DNA from: Vreelandella zhaodongensis
GTDB lineage: Bacteria; Pseudomonadota; Gammaproteobacteria; Pseudomonadales; Halomonadaceae
Direction of reading: 5' to 3'
NCBI RefSeq assembly: GCF_013415115.1
Contig: NZ_JACCDD010000008.1
Span: forward strand, 62,001 to 126,000
Length of the DNA: 64,000 nucleotides
Position 1 is the first letter of the stretch; each line of letters opens with the position of its first letter. The notes under the pieces were generated by a model. It searched no databases. It had not been told where the DNA came from and saw only the letters and a program-made list of their open reading frames with translations. Made by a program: the position numbers and the translations under genes. Positions 39,163-49,130 of the stretch are shown here, piece by piece.

Positions 39163-39624
39163 TTATTGGCTGCCTGTGCTGCCAAAACCACCGCTGCCGC
39201 GAGTGGAGTCTTCAAAGGTATCAACAATGGTAAGTTCCGCTTGCACGACAGGGACAACGACATACTGAGCGAGACGCTCAAAGGGCGATAACGTAAAGCT
39301 GCTTTGGCCACGGTTCCACACGGATACCATCAGTTCGCCCTGGTAATCAGAGTCGATGAGCCCGACGAGATTGCCCAGCACGATACCGTGCTTATGACCT
39401 AGCCCGGAGCGCGGCAAGATCATGCCTGCTAAGCCAGGATCTTCTATGTAAATGGCAAGGCCTGTTCGCACGAGCTGACAGTCACCAGGAGCAAGCACCA
39501 GTGGTTCATCCAGCAGTGCTCGCAAATCCATGCCCGCTGAGCCTGACGTTGCGTAAGAGGGGAGGTAGTCGTGCAAGCGTTCATCCAATACTTTGCACTG
39601 CAGGCGTGGGCGAGAACCACTCAT
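39163..39624 (-). CDS. dut: Deoxyuridine 5'-triphosphate nucleotidohydrolase
   Basis: The product is 153 residues and hydrolyses dUTP to dUMP, keeping uracil out of DNA. The five dUTPase motifs are visible, including [31 protein letters not shown] and the C-terminal P-loop-like [13 protein letters not shown] 39624 overlaps the coaBC stop as ATGA; the longer frame upstream runs within coaBC and is not used. Confidence 0.95.
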   Translation of the reverse strand: MSGSRPRLQCKVLDERLHDYLPSYATSGSAGMDLRALLDEPLVLAPGDCQLVRTGLAIYIEDPGLAGMILPRSGLGHKHGIVLGNLVGLIDSDYQGELMVSVWNRGQSSFTLSPFERLAQYVVVPVVQAELTIVDTFEDSTRGSGGFGSTGSQ

Positions 39625-40934
39625 GATAATGCTCCAGGGGATTGGGAGGGTGATTGAGAAGGTAATTGAGAAGGTAGTAGTGATAGTGCATGACGAATAA
39701 TCAGCGCCGCTAGCTGCGTTTTGGCCTGGGGAGGGGCTTCCAGTTGATCGGTTCCCGCCATTGAGCGCCAAAGCAGCACGGCAGCATTGTTATCGCTGCC
39801 AAAACCAAGTCCCTGCTGGGAGACGTCGTTGGCAACGATCATATCTAGGCCTTTGCGGGCCAGTTTGTCTTCGGCGTAGCGTGCCACATCCTGGGTTTCG
39901 GCGGCGAAGCCCACTACGAAAGGGCGTTGCGTGGCAGGCAGCGCGGAAACATCGGCAATGATGTCAGGATTCTTGACCAGCGTTAGCGTTAGCGTATCGC
40001 TGTCATCGGTTTTTTTGATTTTATGCTCGGCAGCGCTGGCGGCGCGGTAGTCGGCTACTGCAGCACAGCCAATAAATAGGGCAGCATGAGGCGCTAGTGT
40101 TAATGCTTCGTGGTGCATCTGTGCGGCGGTTTCCACATCAATCCGCTCAACGCCGTTAGGGGTGGGTAAATTCACTGGGCCGCTTATCAGCGTTACCCGT
40201 GCCCCCTGGTTTGCTGCTTCCGCGGCTAGCGCGTAACCCATCTTCCCTGAGCTGTGATTGGATAGGTAGCGCACGGGGTCCAGTGCCTCGCGGGTGGGGC
40301 CGGCGGTAATAACTATATGAGGAGCGTTGCTAGGGGCTTGGCTGGTGGGCACTGCAGCGCAAGGCGCAAAATGCCGGGCTAAGGCGCTGAAAATATCGTC
40401 TGGCTCGCTCATTCTCCCTGGGCCTACATCGCCGCAAGCTTGATCCCCAGCAGCTGGGCCAATCAGCTGCCAGCCATCGCTGGCTAACTGAGTGACGTTG
40501 CGCTGGGTCGCTGGGTGTCGCCACATGGCCTGGTTCATCGCCGGCGCGATCAACTTGGGGGCTTCAGAGGCTAGGCACAGGGTGGTCAGCAGATCGTCAG
40601 CCATGCCATGTACCAATCGTGCGATCAGGTCGGCTGTTGCTGGGGCTATCAGTACAGCATCCGCCCACCGAGCTAGCTCAATATGGCCCATGCCTGCCTC
40701 CGCTTCAGGGTCAAGCAGCGAGGTGCGTACCGGCTCTCCAGAAAGCGCCTGAAGCGTTAACGGCGTGATAAACGCTTGAGCGCCTTCGGTCATGACCACC
40801 CGAACCTCGCAGCCCGCTTGCTTCAGTAACCGAACAATCAGCGCGCTTTTATAGGCCGCAATACCGGCGCTGACGCCAAGGAGCAGGCGCTTACCGGCAA
40901 GCGGCGTTAACGGAGATGGCGATAATAAGGCCAT
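39621..40934 (-). CDS. coaBC: Bifunctional phosphopantothenoylcysteine decarboxylase / phosphopantothenate-cysteine ligase
   Basis: The product is 437 residues from ATG 40934, or up to 451 from ATG 40976; the start is uncertain. The flavin-dependent decarboxylase half has [14 protein letters not shown] and the PAMNQAMW motif, and the ligase half has [29 protein letters not shown]-type sequence (key [13 protein letters not shown]) and VGFAAETQD. It makes 4'-phosphopantetheine for coenzyme A. The tail [14 protein letters not shown] is a short repeat just before dut. Confidence 0.94.
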   Translation of the reverse strand: MALLSPSPLTPLAGKRLLLGVSAGIAAYKSALIVRLLKQAGCEVRVVMTEGAQAFITPLTLQALSGEPVRTSLLDPEAEAGMGHIELARWADAVLIAPATADLIARLVHGMADDLLTTLCLASEAPKLIAPAMNQAMWRHPATQRNVTQLASDGWQLIGPAAGDQACGDVGPGRMSEPDDIFSALARHFAPCAAVPTSQAPSNAPHIVITAGPTREALDPVRYLSNHSSGKMGYALAAEAANQGARVTLISGPVNLPTPNGVERIDVETAAQMHHEALTLAPHAALFIGCAAVADYRAASAAEHKIKKTDDSDTLTLTLVKNPDIIADVSALPATQRPFVVGFAAETQDVARYAEDKLARKGLDMIVANDVSQQGLGFGSDNNAAVLLWRSMAGTDQLEAPPQAKTQLAALIIRHALSLLPSQLPSQSPSQSPGALS

Positions 40935-41085
40935 GATGGGCAGTCCCATGTAGCGTTTGTTAAAGGTGAGTACCATACCATTTGGCTGGTTATTTTGGCA
41001 TGCTCAGACAACAGTTGGAAAAGCCTGGTAGGGTGCGCAATAGCAAACGCGGACGGTGCTATCAGAGGTGTGCAGGGAGGCGGCG

Positions 41086-41760
41086 ATGGGGATTAATCAC
41101 TGGCCTGAAGGTGAGCGGCCACGAGAGAAACTATTACACATGGGTGTGCAGGCGCTTTCTGATGCGGAGCTCCTAGCTATTTTTCTACGGGTAGGAGTGA
41201 AAGGGCGCTCTGCGGTAGATTTGGCGCGAGACCTGCTGACCAGCTTTGGTGGTTTAAGGCAGCTCTTGGAAGCAGATCAAGATCAGTTTTGTGCTGCCAA
41301 AGGGCTTGGTAGCGCGAAGTTTGCACAGCTTCAGGCCACCCTTGAACTCTCCAGGCGCCATATGGCGAGCCAGCTTGCCCGCGGGGATGCGCTGACATCG
41401 CCGGCATTGGTACGTCATTACTTAAGCTCTCAGCTGCGTCATTTAGGCCATGAAGAGTTTGCCGTGCTTTTTTTAGATACGCAGCACCGAATTATTCGCT
41501 ATGAATCCCTATTTCGCGGTACCCTAGATAGTGCATCCGTTTACCCCCGCGAAGTTGCCAAGCGTGCGCTCGAATTGCACGCTGGCGCTGTCATCCTGGC
41601 TCACAATCACCCATCGGGTGTTGCTGAGCCAAGCGATGCCGATCGACGTATTACCGAGCGCCTAAAAGATGCCCTCGCACTCTTCGATGTGCGGGTACTT
41701 GATCATTTTGTGGTGGGGGACGGTAACGTGGTTTCGTTTGCCGAGCGCGGCTGGCTATAA
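41086..41760 (+). CDS. radC: RadC-family (JAB/MPN domain) protein
   Basis: The product is 224 residues. A helix-hairpin-helix-like N-terminal part ([23 protein letters not shown], key part only) is followed by the JAB metalloprotease-like domain with [23 protein letters not shown], including the HxHPSG zinc motif, and DHFVVGDG. Despite its name its role in repair is unproven. ATG 41086 has GGGAGG five bases upstream. The gene diverges from coaBC, as in E. coli. Confidence 0.92.
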   Translation: MGINHWPEGERPREKLLHMGVQALSDAELLAIFLRVGVKGRSAVDLARDLLTSFGGLRQLLEADQDQFCAAKGLGSAKFAQLQATLELSRRHMASQLARGDALTSPALVRHYLSSQLRHLGHEEFAVLFLDTQHRIIRYESLFRGTLDSASVYPREVAKRALELHAGAVILAHNHPSGVAEPSDADRRITERLKDALALFDVRVLDHFVVGDGNVVSFAERGWL

Positions 41761-41855
41761 GCATTTAAAGAAAGCGGTATGGCATCACGTCATCGTCGTT
41801 TGTCTAAGTTAATTGGTCAAAAAACGCCTTTTTTGGCCTTTTTGGGTGGTTTTGC

Positions 41856-41884
41856 TTGCTGATAGCTGGGTGCTCTGGTATAAA
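41856..41884 (+). promoter_or_regulatory. Sigma-70 promoter for rpmB-rpmG
   Basis: TTGCTG (41856-41861) and TATAAA (41879-41884) are separated by 17 bases, followed by an untranslated leader of about 120 bases to rpmB. The region 41761-41855 after radC contains runs of T and G but no clear terminator. Confidence 0.65.
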
Positions 41885-42011
41885 GTGCCACCTTTAAACT
41901 TGGGTTGAATAACGGATTTGGGTACAGCTTGGCGATTAACTGCGTCGACTCCCTCCCTGCTCCGGTTTGCCCGACAGTTTTGAACAACTCGCCAAGCGGT
42001 TGGAGGCTCTC

Positions 42012-42248
42012 ATGTCCAAAGTATGTCAGGTTACCGGCAAGCGTCCGGTAACTGGTAATAACGTTTCTCACTCCCAGCGTAAGACACGTCGTCGTTTCTT
42101 GCCGAACCTTCATTCCCATCGTTTTTGGGTTGAATCTGAAAACCGCTTCGTCAAGCTGCGCGTTTCCTCTAAGGGTATGCGTATCATCGACAAGAAAGGT
42201 ATCGACACGGTTCTGGCTGATATCCGTAAGCGCGGCGACGCCATCTAA
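42012..42248 (+). CDS. rpmB: Large subunit ribosomal protein bL28
   Basis: The product is 78 residues: [35 protein letters not shown] and [13 protein letters not shown] match bL28. GGAGG precedes ATG 42012 by about five bases. rpmG follows after 25 bases, the universal pair. Confidence 0.96.
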   Translation: MSKVCQVTGKRPVTGNNVSHSQRKTRRRFLPNLHSHRFWVESENRFVKLRVSSKGMRIIDKKGIDTVLADIRKRGDAI

Positions 42249-42273
42249 GACTGTATTTTGGGAGAGTTAAACC

Positions 42274-42429
42274 ATGCGCGATAAGATCAAGTTGGTGTCA
42301 AGTGCCGGTACGGGTCACTTCTACACCACCGATAAGAACAAGCGGAATACACCGGATAAGTTCGAATTCAAGAAATACGACCCGGTTGTCCGTAAGCACG
42401 TTATCTACAAGGAAGCCAAGATCAAGTAA
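42274..42429 (+). CDS. rpmG: Large subunit ribosomal protein bL33, cysteine-free form
   Basis: The product is 51 residues ([20 protein letters not shown] begins it, [19 protein letters not shown] ends it). It contains no cysteine, so it is the zinc-independent (C-) type. GGGAGAG lies upstream of ATG 42274. The gene is too short for standard ORF cutoffs. Confidence 0.96.
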   Translation: MRDKIKLVSSAGTGHFYTTDKNKRNTPDKFEFKKYDPVVRKHVIYKEAKIK

Positions 42430-42474
42430 TTGCGATTACAATGATCGGCTTTCATGGCAGGTGCATGCCTGCTG

Positions 42475-42501
42475 AAAAACCCGGCCCTCAGCCGGGTTTT
42501 T
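42475..42501 (+). terminator. Rho-independent terminator of rpmB-rpmG
   Basis: AAAAACCCGGC (42475-42485) pairs with GCCGGGTTTTT (42491-42501) around CCTCA, 45 bases after the rpmG stop. Confidence 0.9.
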
Positions 42502-42617
42502 GCATGCCTGATAGTTTTTGCATACCAGATAGTGAGTGCTGCCCATGCGATAGCATCCTGGGGTAGCAATGTAACTGTCGAGTGTCTGTCACTGTGCTGT
42601 CATCATAGGCTCTCATG

Positions 42618-43445
42618 ATGCCCGAATTGCCTGAAGTTGAAACGACGCGGCGTGGCATTGCGCCCTATTTAGAAGGGCAGGAAATTACCGAGGTGCTTGT
42701 GCGTCAACCTCGGTTACGTGTGCCGGTGCCCGATGATTTAGCCGAGCGACTGGTTGGTGCTAGGGTAGGTGAATTAAAGCGCCGCGCTAAGTATCTGCAG
42801 ATTCCCGTGGCGACGCCTGATGGTGAGGTCACACTGTTGTGGCACTTGGGGATGTCAGGCAGCCTACGCATTGCCAGGGTCGGTGATTTGCCTAAAAAGC
42901 ATGACCATGTTGATGTTGTCATGTCCAGCGGCCACATATTGCGATACCACGACCCGCGGCGTTTTGGTTTTGTTGACTGGCAGCAGGGCGATGGCAGTCA
43001 GGACTCTCGCCTTGTGCATCTTGGCCCTGAGCCACTGGATAAGGCGTTTAACGGCCGCTGGCTATATAACGCATCGAGAAATAAGCGTGTCGCGGTAAAG
43101 CCGTTTTTGATGGATAACCGCGTGGTCGTGGGTGCGGGCAATATTTATGCTGCCGAAGCGCTGTTCATGGCGGGTATTGATCCTCGGCGTGCGGCAGGGC
43201 GTATTTCTTTGGCTCGTTACCAGCAGTTGGCCGTTGCGGTTAAAGAAGTGCTGGCCGCTGCGATTACCCAGGGCGGCACCACACTACGAGATTTTGTCAG
43301 TGGCCAGGGTGAGCCAGGTTACTTTGCCCAGCAGCTGAATGTATACGGTCGCCATGGGCAGCCCTGCCTGCGCTGTGGCGTTGAACTACGTCGTATTACG
43401 CTTGGTCAACGAGCCAGCGTTTTCTGTCCTGGTTGTCAGCGTTAG
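42618..43445 (+). CDS. mutM: Formamidopyrimidine-DNA glycosylase (8-oxoguanine repair)
   Basis: The product is 275 residues. Two ATGs lie in tandem (42615, 42618); since the mature enzyme needs an N-terminal proline as nucleophile (PELPEVET), the second is the functional start. Further marks are the catalytic-loop [15 protein letters not shown], and a zinc finger with [25 protein letters not shown] (Cys4). It removes 8-oxoguanine and ring-opened purines and nicks the abasic site. Confidence 0.96.
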   Translation: MPELPEVETTRRGIAPYLEGQEITEVLVRQPRLRVPVPDDLAERLVGARVGELKRRAKYLQIPVATPDGEVTLLWHLGMSGSLRIARVGDLPKKHDHVDVVMSSGHILRYHDPRRFGFVDWQQGDGSQDSRLVHLGPEPLDKAFNGRWLYNASRNKRVAVKPFLMDNRVVVGAGNIYAAEALFMAGIDPRRAAGRISLARYQQLAVAVKEVLAAAITQGGTTLRDFVSGQGEPGYFAQQLNVYGRHGQPCLRCGVELRRITLGQRASVFCPGCQR

Positions 43446-43525
43446 CGGCCGCGCTCGCTACGCACTGTTTTGCTTATGCTTGCAGCGCCTATGTGCTTTG
43501 TAAGATTGCTCTTTTGGAGATTGTT

Positions 43526-44716
43526 GTGACTCAACGCCTGCGCCTGAATAAACATGCTGATCGTCGCCTGAAAGCGGGTCATCTGTGGATCTACTCTAAT
43601 GAAGTCGATATCAAAGAGACGCCGCTGAAAAATTTCGCGGCGGGTGAGTCTGCACTTGTCGAAGCATCTAACGGCAAAATCCTTGGGGTGGCCTACATCA
43701 ACCCTCATTCATTGATTTGTGGGCGTGTGATGTCGCGTGACCCAGAAATGCGCCTGGACCGTTCGCTGTTCGTACACCGCTTTAATCAGGCGCTGGCGCT
43801 GCGTCAGCGCCTGTTTGATAAGCCGTTCTATCGTTTGATCCACGGCGAAGGCGACCTGTTGCCTGGGTTGGTGATCGATCGTTTTGGCGATGTGCTGGTG
43901 GTGCAGTTGAACACAGCAGGTATGCAGGCCCTGGCGGATGAGATTATTGATGCGCTGGAAAAGGTCGTAAAGCCCAGCGCAATAGTGTTCCGTAATGATA
44001 CGGGTGGCCGTCGCCAGGAAGGGCTGGAGGCTCACGTTGAAGTGGTCAAAGGCACGCTTCCCGATGAGGTCTTGCTAGAAGAGAATGGCGCCCAATTTGT
44101 GGTGCCGGTGCTCAACGGCCAGAAAACGGGTTGGTTCTTTGATCACCGCGTTAATCGCGAGTGGCTGAATAAGCAGGTGGCTGGAAAGCGAGTGCTGGAC
44201 GTATTCAGCTATGTGGGTGGTTGGGGTGTTCAAGCTGCTGTTAATGGTGCTTCTGAGGTGCTATGTGTTGATGCCTCTGGCCCAGCGCTGGCGCAGGTGG
44301 CTCGCAACGCCGAGCTAAACGGCGTGCAGGAGAGAGTCGCGGTGAGTGAAGGCGATGCCTTTGAAGCCTTGGCGGCGCTGAAAGCCGACGGCGAACAGTT
44401 TGATGTGGTTGTCCTGGATCCGCCCGCGTTTATTAAAAAGCGTAAAGATATTCCCAACGGTGAGCGCGCTTATGCCCGTTTGAACAGAGAGGCGATGCGT
44501 CTGCTGGGCCGCGATGGCTTGTTGCTATCGGCCTCGTGCTCCATGCACCTCGCGCCTGAACGCTTGGTTGATGTGGTGCGTGGCGCTGTTCGCCACCAAG
44601 ACCGTCACGGTCAGGTGATTTTCCAGGGCCATCAGGGGCCCGATCACCCGGTTCACCCGGCAATTCCTGAAACCTCATACCTAAAAGCGCTGGGTGTTCG
44701 AGTTTTCCGCGACTAA
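43526..44716 (+). CDS. rlmI: 23S rRNA (cytosine-C5)-methyltransferase RlmI-type
   Basis: The product is 396 residues from GTG 43526, which has GGAGA five bases upstream; the open frame before it continues through noncoding sequence. A PUA domain (KHADRRLKAGHLWIYSNEV, partly quoted) leads into a RlmI-type methyltransferase with HRVNREWLNKQVAGKRVLDVFSYVGGWG-type SAM motif I (key DVFSYVGGWG) and motif IV VVLDPPAFIKKRKD. SASCSMHL contains the catalytic Cys. It modifies C1962 in E. coli; the same target is inferred here. Confidence 0.88.
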   Translation: MTQRLRLNKHADRRLKAGHLWIYSNEVDIKETPLKNFAAGESALVEASNGKILGVAYINPHSLICGRVMSRDPEMRLDRSLFVHRFNQALALRQRLFDKPFYRLIHGEGDLLPGLVIDRFGDVLVVQLNTAGMQALADEIIDALEKVVKPSAIVFRNDTGGRRQEGLEAHVEVVKGTLPDEVLLEENGAQFVVPVLNGQKTGWFFDHRVNREWLNKQVAGKRVLDVFSYVGGWGVQAAVNGASEVLCVDASGPALAQVARNAELNGVQERVAVSEGDAFEALAALKADGEQFDVVVLDPPAFIKKRKDIPNGERAYARLNREAMRLLGRDGLLLSASCSMHLAPERLVDVVRGAVRHQDRHGQVIFQGHQGPDHPVHPAIPETSYLKALGVRVFRD

Positions 44717-44775
44717 TCCCGCGATTAAATCAAGCGTGTTGTCGGATGCGTGGTTAATAGACAAGGAGCAGTGGC

Positions 44776-45210
44776 ATGGAGTGGGTGTTACCGGATCCCT
44801 TTGTGATTGATATCCAGGTGACCCAAGAGGCGATTGACGCTTACCAGCATGTCAATAACAGCGAGTATTTGCGCTGGGCTGAGCAGATCAGTTGGGTCCA
44901 CTCTGAAGCCCTGGGGTTATCTCTCGAACGTTACCGTGAGCTTGATCGGGCTATGGTGGTTCAGCGCCATGAGCTGGACTACCTGGCGCCCGCCTTTATC
45001 GATGATAAGTTGCAACTGGCGACTTGGATTGTTGCCTGCGATGGTCGTTTTAGTTTGGCTCGCCGATTTCAGCTGAAGCGCGTGAGCGATGGCAGAACGT
45101 TGCTCAATGCCCGTACTCGATTTGCCTGCGTGGCGCTTACCAGCGGGCGCCCTAAGCGCCTGCCCGATGAGTACCAGCGCATTTACGGGGCAGCCGTGGT
45201 GGCTGAGTAG
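44776..45210 (+). CDS. Acyl-CoA thioesterase, 4HBT hotdog fold (YbgC/FadM-like)
   Basis: The product is 144 residues. The motif DAYQHVNNSEYLRWAEQ, with the catalytic Asp and the HVNN turn, marks the 4-hydroxybenzoyl-CoA thioesterase group. VVQRHELDYLAPAFIDDKL is the second conserved strand. The acyl-CoA substrate is not predictable. GGAGCAGTGGC precedes ATG 44776. It may share a transcript with the upstream methyltransferase (59-base gap); a terminator follows. Confidence 0.85.
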   Translation: MEWVLPDPFVIDIQVTQEAIDAYQHVNNSEYLRWAEQISWVHSEALGLSLERYRELDRAMVVQRHELDYLAPAFIDDKLQLATWIVACDGRFSLARRFQLKRVSDGRTLLNARTRFACVALTSGRPKRLPDEYQRIYGAAVVAE

Positions 45211-45270
45211 CTAATGATGAAATAAGGTCGATTTTTTCGCTGTTTTTTCTCAGTCGCTAGATTTTTCTCT

Positions 45271-45298
45271 AAAAAACGCCTTAGCTGGCGTTTTTTTT
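45271..45298 (+). terminator. Rho-independent terminator after the thioesterase gene
   Basis: AAAAAACGCC (45271-45280) pairs with GGCGTTTTTT (45287-45296) around TTAGCT, followed by more T residues. Confidence 0.85.
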
Positions 45299-45424
45299 GT
45301 TTTTCTTGCTTGGGGTGGTGGTTGGCGTTGGCTGTGCTGTAATTTGTTTAAGAGTGCTTATTTACGGTTTACCGCTTACCACTGACGATTTAGCACTAAG
45401 AATCAATAGAGAAGGAAAACGCTA

Positions 45425-46543
45425 ATGAAAATCGCCGTCCCAAAAGAGATCAAAAACCATGAGTATCGGGTGGCACTCACTCCGACAGGTGCACGGGAGC
45501 TAGTAGGGCGTGGCCACTCGGTAAGCGTGCAGGCAACTGCAGGAGAAGGAGCCGGGTTTAGCGACAGCGACTACGAAGTCGCAGGCGCCCAGGTGGAAGC
45601 TAATGTAGACGCGTTGTGGAAAAGCGCCGAACTGATTCTCAAAGTAAAAGAACCTCAAGCCGAAGAAGTGGCTCGTCTAACCGCCAACCAAACGCTGTTT
45701 ACCTATTTGCACTTGGCCGCTGAGGAAAAATTAACTCAAGGGCTGATGGCCAGCGGTGCTACCTGCATTGCCTATGAAACCATTACCGATGCAAAAGGTG
45801 GCTTACCACTGCTTGCGCCGATGAGTACGGTCGCTGGACGCATGGCGGTTCAGGCAGGCGCACATAGCCTGGAGAAAGCCCAAGGCGGCTCTGGGGTGTT
45901 GCTGCCAGGCGTGCCGGGTGTCGCGCCTGGCAAGGTGACCGTGATTGGCGGTGGTGTGGTCGGTGAAAACGCAGCCCGTATGGCGCTAGGGTTGGGAGCC
46001 GAGGTGACGATTCTGGATAAGTCGATTGCCCGGTTAGAGGTGCTGGATGATCGTTATCAGGGACGTATCAAAACGGTCTACTCGACGGCGGATGCCCTTG
46101 ATCAAGCTGCTAAAGAGTCCGATATGATCGTTGGGGCGATACTCATTCCCGGGGCCGCTGCGCCTAAGCTGATTACCCGTGCCATGTTGGCTGATATGAA
46201 ACCCGGCAGTGTATTGGTGGATGTTGCCATTGACCAGGGGGGCTGTTTTGAAACCAGCAAGCCCACCACGCATGCCGAGCCGACCTACATTGTCGATGGC
46301 ATCGTGCATTACTGCGTGGCCAATATGCCTGGCGCGGTGGCGCGTACTTCTACCTTAGGCCTTACCAATGCCACGTTGCCGTTTGTGCTGGCGTTAGCGG
46401 ATAAAGGCTGGCAGCAGGCGCTTAAAGACGACCCGCACTTCCTGCCGGGGCTCAACGTCCATAATGGACAAGTGACTTACCAAGCTGTCGCCGACGCCTT
46501 TGGGCTTGAGAGCGTCGACCCAGCAAGCATTGTGTCTTTATAA
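45425..46543 (+). CDS. ald: Alanine dehydrogenase
   Basis: The product is 372 residues: [20 protein letters not shown] starts it, with the conserved Arg and Lys of the pyruvate site ([15 protein letters not shown]). The Rossmann region shows [22 protein letters not shown] and later [14 protein letters not shown]. It reversibly deaminates alanine to pyruvate with NAD+. AGAAGGAAAACGCTA precedes the ATG. It stands alone as a single-gene unit with a long upstream AT-rich stretch. Confidence 0.95.
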   Translation: MKIAVPKEIKNHEYRVALTPTGARELVGRGHSVSVQATAGEGAGFSDSDYEVAGAQVEANVDALWKSAELILKVKEPQAEEVARLTANQTLFTYLHLAAEEKLTQGLMASGATCIAYETITDAKGGLPLLAPMSTVAGRMAVQAGAHSLEKAQGGSGVLLPGVPGVAPGKVTVIGGGVVGENAARMALGLGAEVTILDKSIARLEVLDDRYQGRIKTVYSTADALDQAAKESDMIVGAILIPGAAAPKLITRAMLADMKPGSVLVDVAIDQGGCFETSKPTTHAEPTYIVDGIVHYCVANMPGAVARTSTLGLTNATLPFVLALADKGWQQALKDDPHFLPGLNVHNGQVTYQAVADAFGLESVDPASIVSL

Positions 46544-46570
46544 GCGACGTTGCCATAAGAGGTACGTCAA

Positions 46571-46819
46571 TTAGTAGTGGGGCGGTACTTCGTCTTCAGG
46601 ATGGGTATCGCCTTGGGAATCCCCCGCTTGGAGTGCCTGATACTGCTCGCGCAAGCGGTCGCGCATCAGTGTACTCAGCTGCTCCAGCTTTTCTAGTCGG
46701 CGCTCTTGCTGGGCAACTGCTTGGTCTAGGGTGTCTAGCCAGTGCTCCTGGTAGGCCAATCGACTCTCTAAGGATTCAAGAAGTTGAGTTAGCTCAGCAG
46801 GCGATAATTCGTTTGTCAT
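46571..46819 (-). CDS. slyX: SlyX family protein
   Basis: The product is 82 residues, a coiled coil with LESLESRLAYQEHWLDTLD and the hallmark ending VPPHY. Function is unknown; in E. coli it lies beside slyD. It converges with ald (27-base gap) and diverges from the cold-shock-domain gene. Confidence 0.9.
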   Translation of the reverse strand: MTNELSPAELTQLLESLESRLAYQEHWLDTLDQAVAQQERRLEKLEQLSTLMRDRLREQYQALQAGDSQGDTHPEDEVPPHY

Positions 46820-46943
46820 GATAATATCGTCACCTTATGCAGCATGTACTATGTAGTATGCTCGGTAATATTAGGAATGGGCCTAGTTGGCCGAGTATTG
46901 TCCTTCGTCTGTTACCCATACAACAAGAGAGCTTTTATCATCT

Positions 46944-47486
46944 ATGAATCCAAAAGTTGTTTTTCGCTGTTTCTTCATCAGTGTTTTACTTGCCGCCCCC
47001 ACGCCGCTTCTTTTGGCGGGGATTGTTCATTTAACGAATGCACCGCTTGCAGAGCAGTGGTTGGCTGAGCTTGCCATTAGCGGGGTTAGTGGTGTGTATA
47101 TAGCCGCTGCCTTGGGGTGTTTTATCGCGTTGTTTATCGGCACCTTAGCGGCTGCTGCTTTGGCACCGCCCATGGTAGTAAAGGCCGATGTTGCCCGAGC
47201 TAAGCCCGTTGCACGTCAGCCTCAAGCCGCGCCTGATATGGAAGATGATGAAGAGGAAGATATCATCGACCCCAATGATGGGCGTGAAGAGGGTGAAGTG
47301 AAGTGGTTTAATACCAATAAAGGTTACGGCTTTATTACCCGAGATAATGGCGAGGATGTGTTTGTTCACTTTCGCGCGATCCGGGGACGAGGCCCACGTA
47401 TGCTTGCTGAGGGTCAGATTGTCCGTTATCACGTGATTAAAAACGACCGTGGCTTGCAGGCAGATGACGTCAGTATTATTGAGTAG
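46944..47486 (+). CDS. Membrane-anchored cold-shock domain protein
   Basis: The product is 180 residues. Two hydrophobic helices come first ([20 protein letters not shown] and [20 protein letters not shown]), then a charged linker ([18 protein letters not shown]), then one cold-shock domain with [20 protein letters not shown] carrying RNP1 (KGYGFI) and DVFVHF carrying RNP2. This places a single-strand nucleic-acid-binding domain at the inner membrane. ATG 46944 is chosen over a TTG at 46887. Function is not established; coupling of mRNA or RNA to the membrane is inference. Confidence 0.85.
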   Translation: MNPKVVFRCFFISVLLAAPTPLLLAGIVHLTNAPLAEQWLAELAISGVSGVYIAAALGCFIALFIGTLAAAALAPPMVVKADVARAKPVARQPQAAPDMEDDEEEDIIDPNDGREEGEVKWFNTNKGYGFITRDNGEDVFVHFRAIRGRGPRMLAEGQIVRYHVIKNDRGLQADDVSIIE

Positions 47487-47540
47487 CTTTTATTAAGTCA
47501 CTTTTACTGAATAGCGCTGGCATCGTTAACTGCCCCAAAC

Positions 47541-47567
47541 ACAAGACCCCGCTAAGCGGGGTCTTGT
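47541..47567. terminator. Bidirectional hairpin between convergent genes
   Basis: ACAAGACCCCGC (47541-47552) and GCGGGGTCTTGT (47556-47567) form a perfect 12-base stem with a TAA loop, lying between the cold-shock gene and the 129-residue protein gene. T-runs are short on both strands. Confidence 0.7.
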
Positions 47568-47571
47568 GCGT

Positions 47572-47961
47572 TTAACGGCCTGAGTCAGGCCACTCGATAG
47601 CTTTTTCCTGGCCGCCTGGCAATACCTGCCAGAAACGGTCAGGGTCATCGCCTGGGTGCCAGCCGCCCAGCGAGCAGCGCACCTCGGTCTGCAGTGCCTC
47701 GGCAGCGTACTGTGCGCACTCCTGGTCGGTATGCCATGGGGTGTGGTAGCTATCGAACCACAGGCTGGCAAAGCCATCGGCGGCGTTATCCACGAGCAGT
47801 ACCGGCACCGCTTCGCCCTGGTAGTGACCGCGTGTCTTCCATTTGTTTTTGCCCGTAGGGCTCAGTGGCGGTGCATTTAGTGCTTCACGTAGCCATGCGT
47901 TAACGTCGTCAATCGCTACGCGTGCCAGGTAAACTTCGATATCTGGAAACCGCTCCATCAT
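47572..47961 (-). CDS. Conserved hypothetical protein downstream of dapE
   Basis: The product is 129 residues, soluble, rich in Trp and Asp. Segments such as [36 protein letters not shown] and [19 protein letters not shown] look conserved, but I recognise no catalytic motif. ATG 47961 overlaps the dapE stop as ATGA, so translation is coupled. I recall similar small genes after dapE in Pseudomonas, without assigned function. Confidence 0.75.
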   Translation of the reverse strand: MMERFPDIEVYLARVAIDDVNAWLREALNAPPLSPTGKNKWKTRGHYQGEAVPVLLVDNAADGFASLWFDSYHTPWHTDQECAQYAAEALQTEVRCSLGGWHPGDDPDRFWQVLPGGQEKAIEWPDSGR

Positions 47962-49130
47962 GCGCTTACCTCGTCATCCGTTAACAGGGCTTGAAGCGTG
48001 GCTTCATAGATGCGGCTGAGCTCATCAAGGTCGCTGGCGCGCACGCGCTCATTTACTTTATGAATGGTGTCGTTGAGAGGGCCAAGTTCTACGACCTGGG
48101 CACCAAGCGTCGCAATAAACCGGCCATCCGAGGTGCCACCACTGGTCGAAAGCGCAGGGCGTTCGCCGGTAATGGCTTCTACGCCGCGAATGGCGGCATC
48201 GACTAACTCGCCCTCTGCGGTTAGAAATGGCTCGCCGTTGAGCGTCCAGTCGATGTGGTACTCCAGGCCATGCTTATCCAAAATCGATTCGGTGCGGCTT
48301 TTTAGCGTTTCGTGGGTCACTTCAGTGGAGTAGCGGAAGTTAAAGACGACTTCCACTTCACCTGGAATCACGTTAGTAGCGCCTGTGCCCGCGCGAAAGT
48401 TAGATACCTGGAAGCTGGTGGCAGGGAAAAAGTCATTTCCTGCATCCCAGTGTTCGTTAACCAGCGCATCTATGGCGGGCATCGCTTGGTGAATAGGGTT
48501 GCGCGCAAGATGCGGATAAGCCACGTGACCTTGCACCCCTTTAACATGCAGCACGCCGCCAAGTGACCCGCGACGGCCATTTTTAATCATATCGCCCAGT
48601 CGAGAGGTCGAAGAGGGCTCACCAACAATGCAGTAATCCAAACGCTCGTTACGCTCGCGTAAATACTCAACCACGGCGCGGGTGCCGTCAACGGCAGGGC
48701 CTTCCTCATCGGACGTGATTAAAAACGCAATGCGGCCATCGTGTTCTGGGTTGGCGGTGACAAAGCGTTCAACGGCGGTGAGCATTGCTGCTAGGCTGCC
48801 CTTCATGTCTGCCGCGCCACGTCCACAGAGCATGCCGTGGTCATCAATACATGGCTCGAACGGCGGAAATTCCCAGTTCGTATGAGGCCCACTGGGCACG
48901 ACGTCAGTGTGGCCAGCGAAGGCTAATACGGGACCATGATGGCCTCTTATTGCCCAGAAATTTTTAACATCGCCAAACGGTAGTTGCTCGATATGAAAAC
49001 CGAGCGCCGATAAGCGCTCGATCATAAGGTCCTGGCAGCCTTCGTCATCCGGCGTTACCGACGCTCGGCTAAGCAGTTCGAACGCGAGCTGCAACGTGGG
49101 CGACAGTGTTTCAGGCTCAGTTATGGGCAT
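47958..49130 (-). CDS. dapE: Succinyl-diaminopimelate desuccinylase
   Basis: The product is 390 residues, a dizinc M20 peptidase-family enzyme making LL-diaminopimelate for lysine and peptidoglycan. Metal and catalytic sites are visible in [24 protein letters not shown] and [13 protein letters not shown]; the dimerisation domain has [19 protein letters not shown] precedes ATG 49130. Its 5' end overlaps dapD by 14 bases. Confidence 0.95.
   Translation of the reverse strand: MPITEPETLSPTLQLAFELLSRASVTPDDEGCQDLMIERLSALGFHIEQLPFGDVKNFWAIRGHHGPVLAFAGHTDVVPSGPHTNWEFPPFEPCIDDHGMLCGRGAADMKGSLAAMLTAVERFVTANPEHDGRIAFLITSDEEGPAVDGTRAVVEYLRERNERLDYCIVGEPSSTSRLGDMIKNGRRGSLGGVLHVKGVQGHVAYPHLARNPIHQAMPAIDALVNEHWDAGNDFFPATSFQVSNFRAGTGATNVIPGEVEVVFNFRYSTEVTHETLKSRTESILDKHGLEYHIDWTLNGEPFLTAEGELVDAAIRGVEAITGERPALSTSGGTSDGRFIATLGAQVVELGPLNDTIHKVNERVRASDLDELSRIYEATLQALLTDDEVSA

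Noticed and set aside
41817-42119. Minus-strand 100-codon frame over the rpmB leader
   Set aside because: Covers the rpmB promoter and start on the opposite strand; no ribosome-binding site or recognisable motif.
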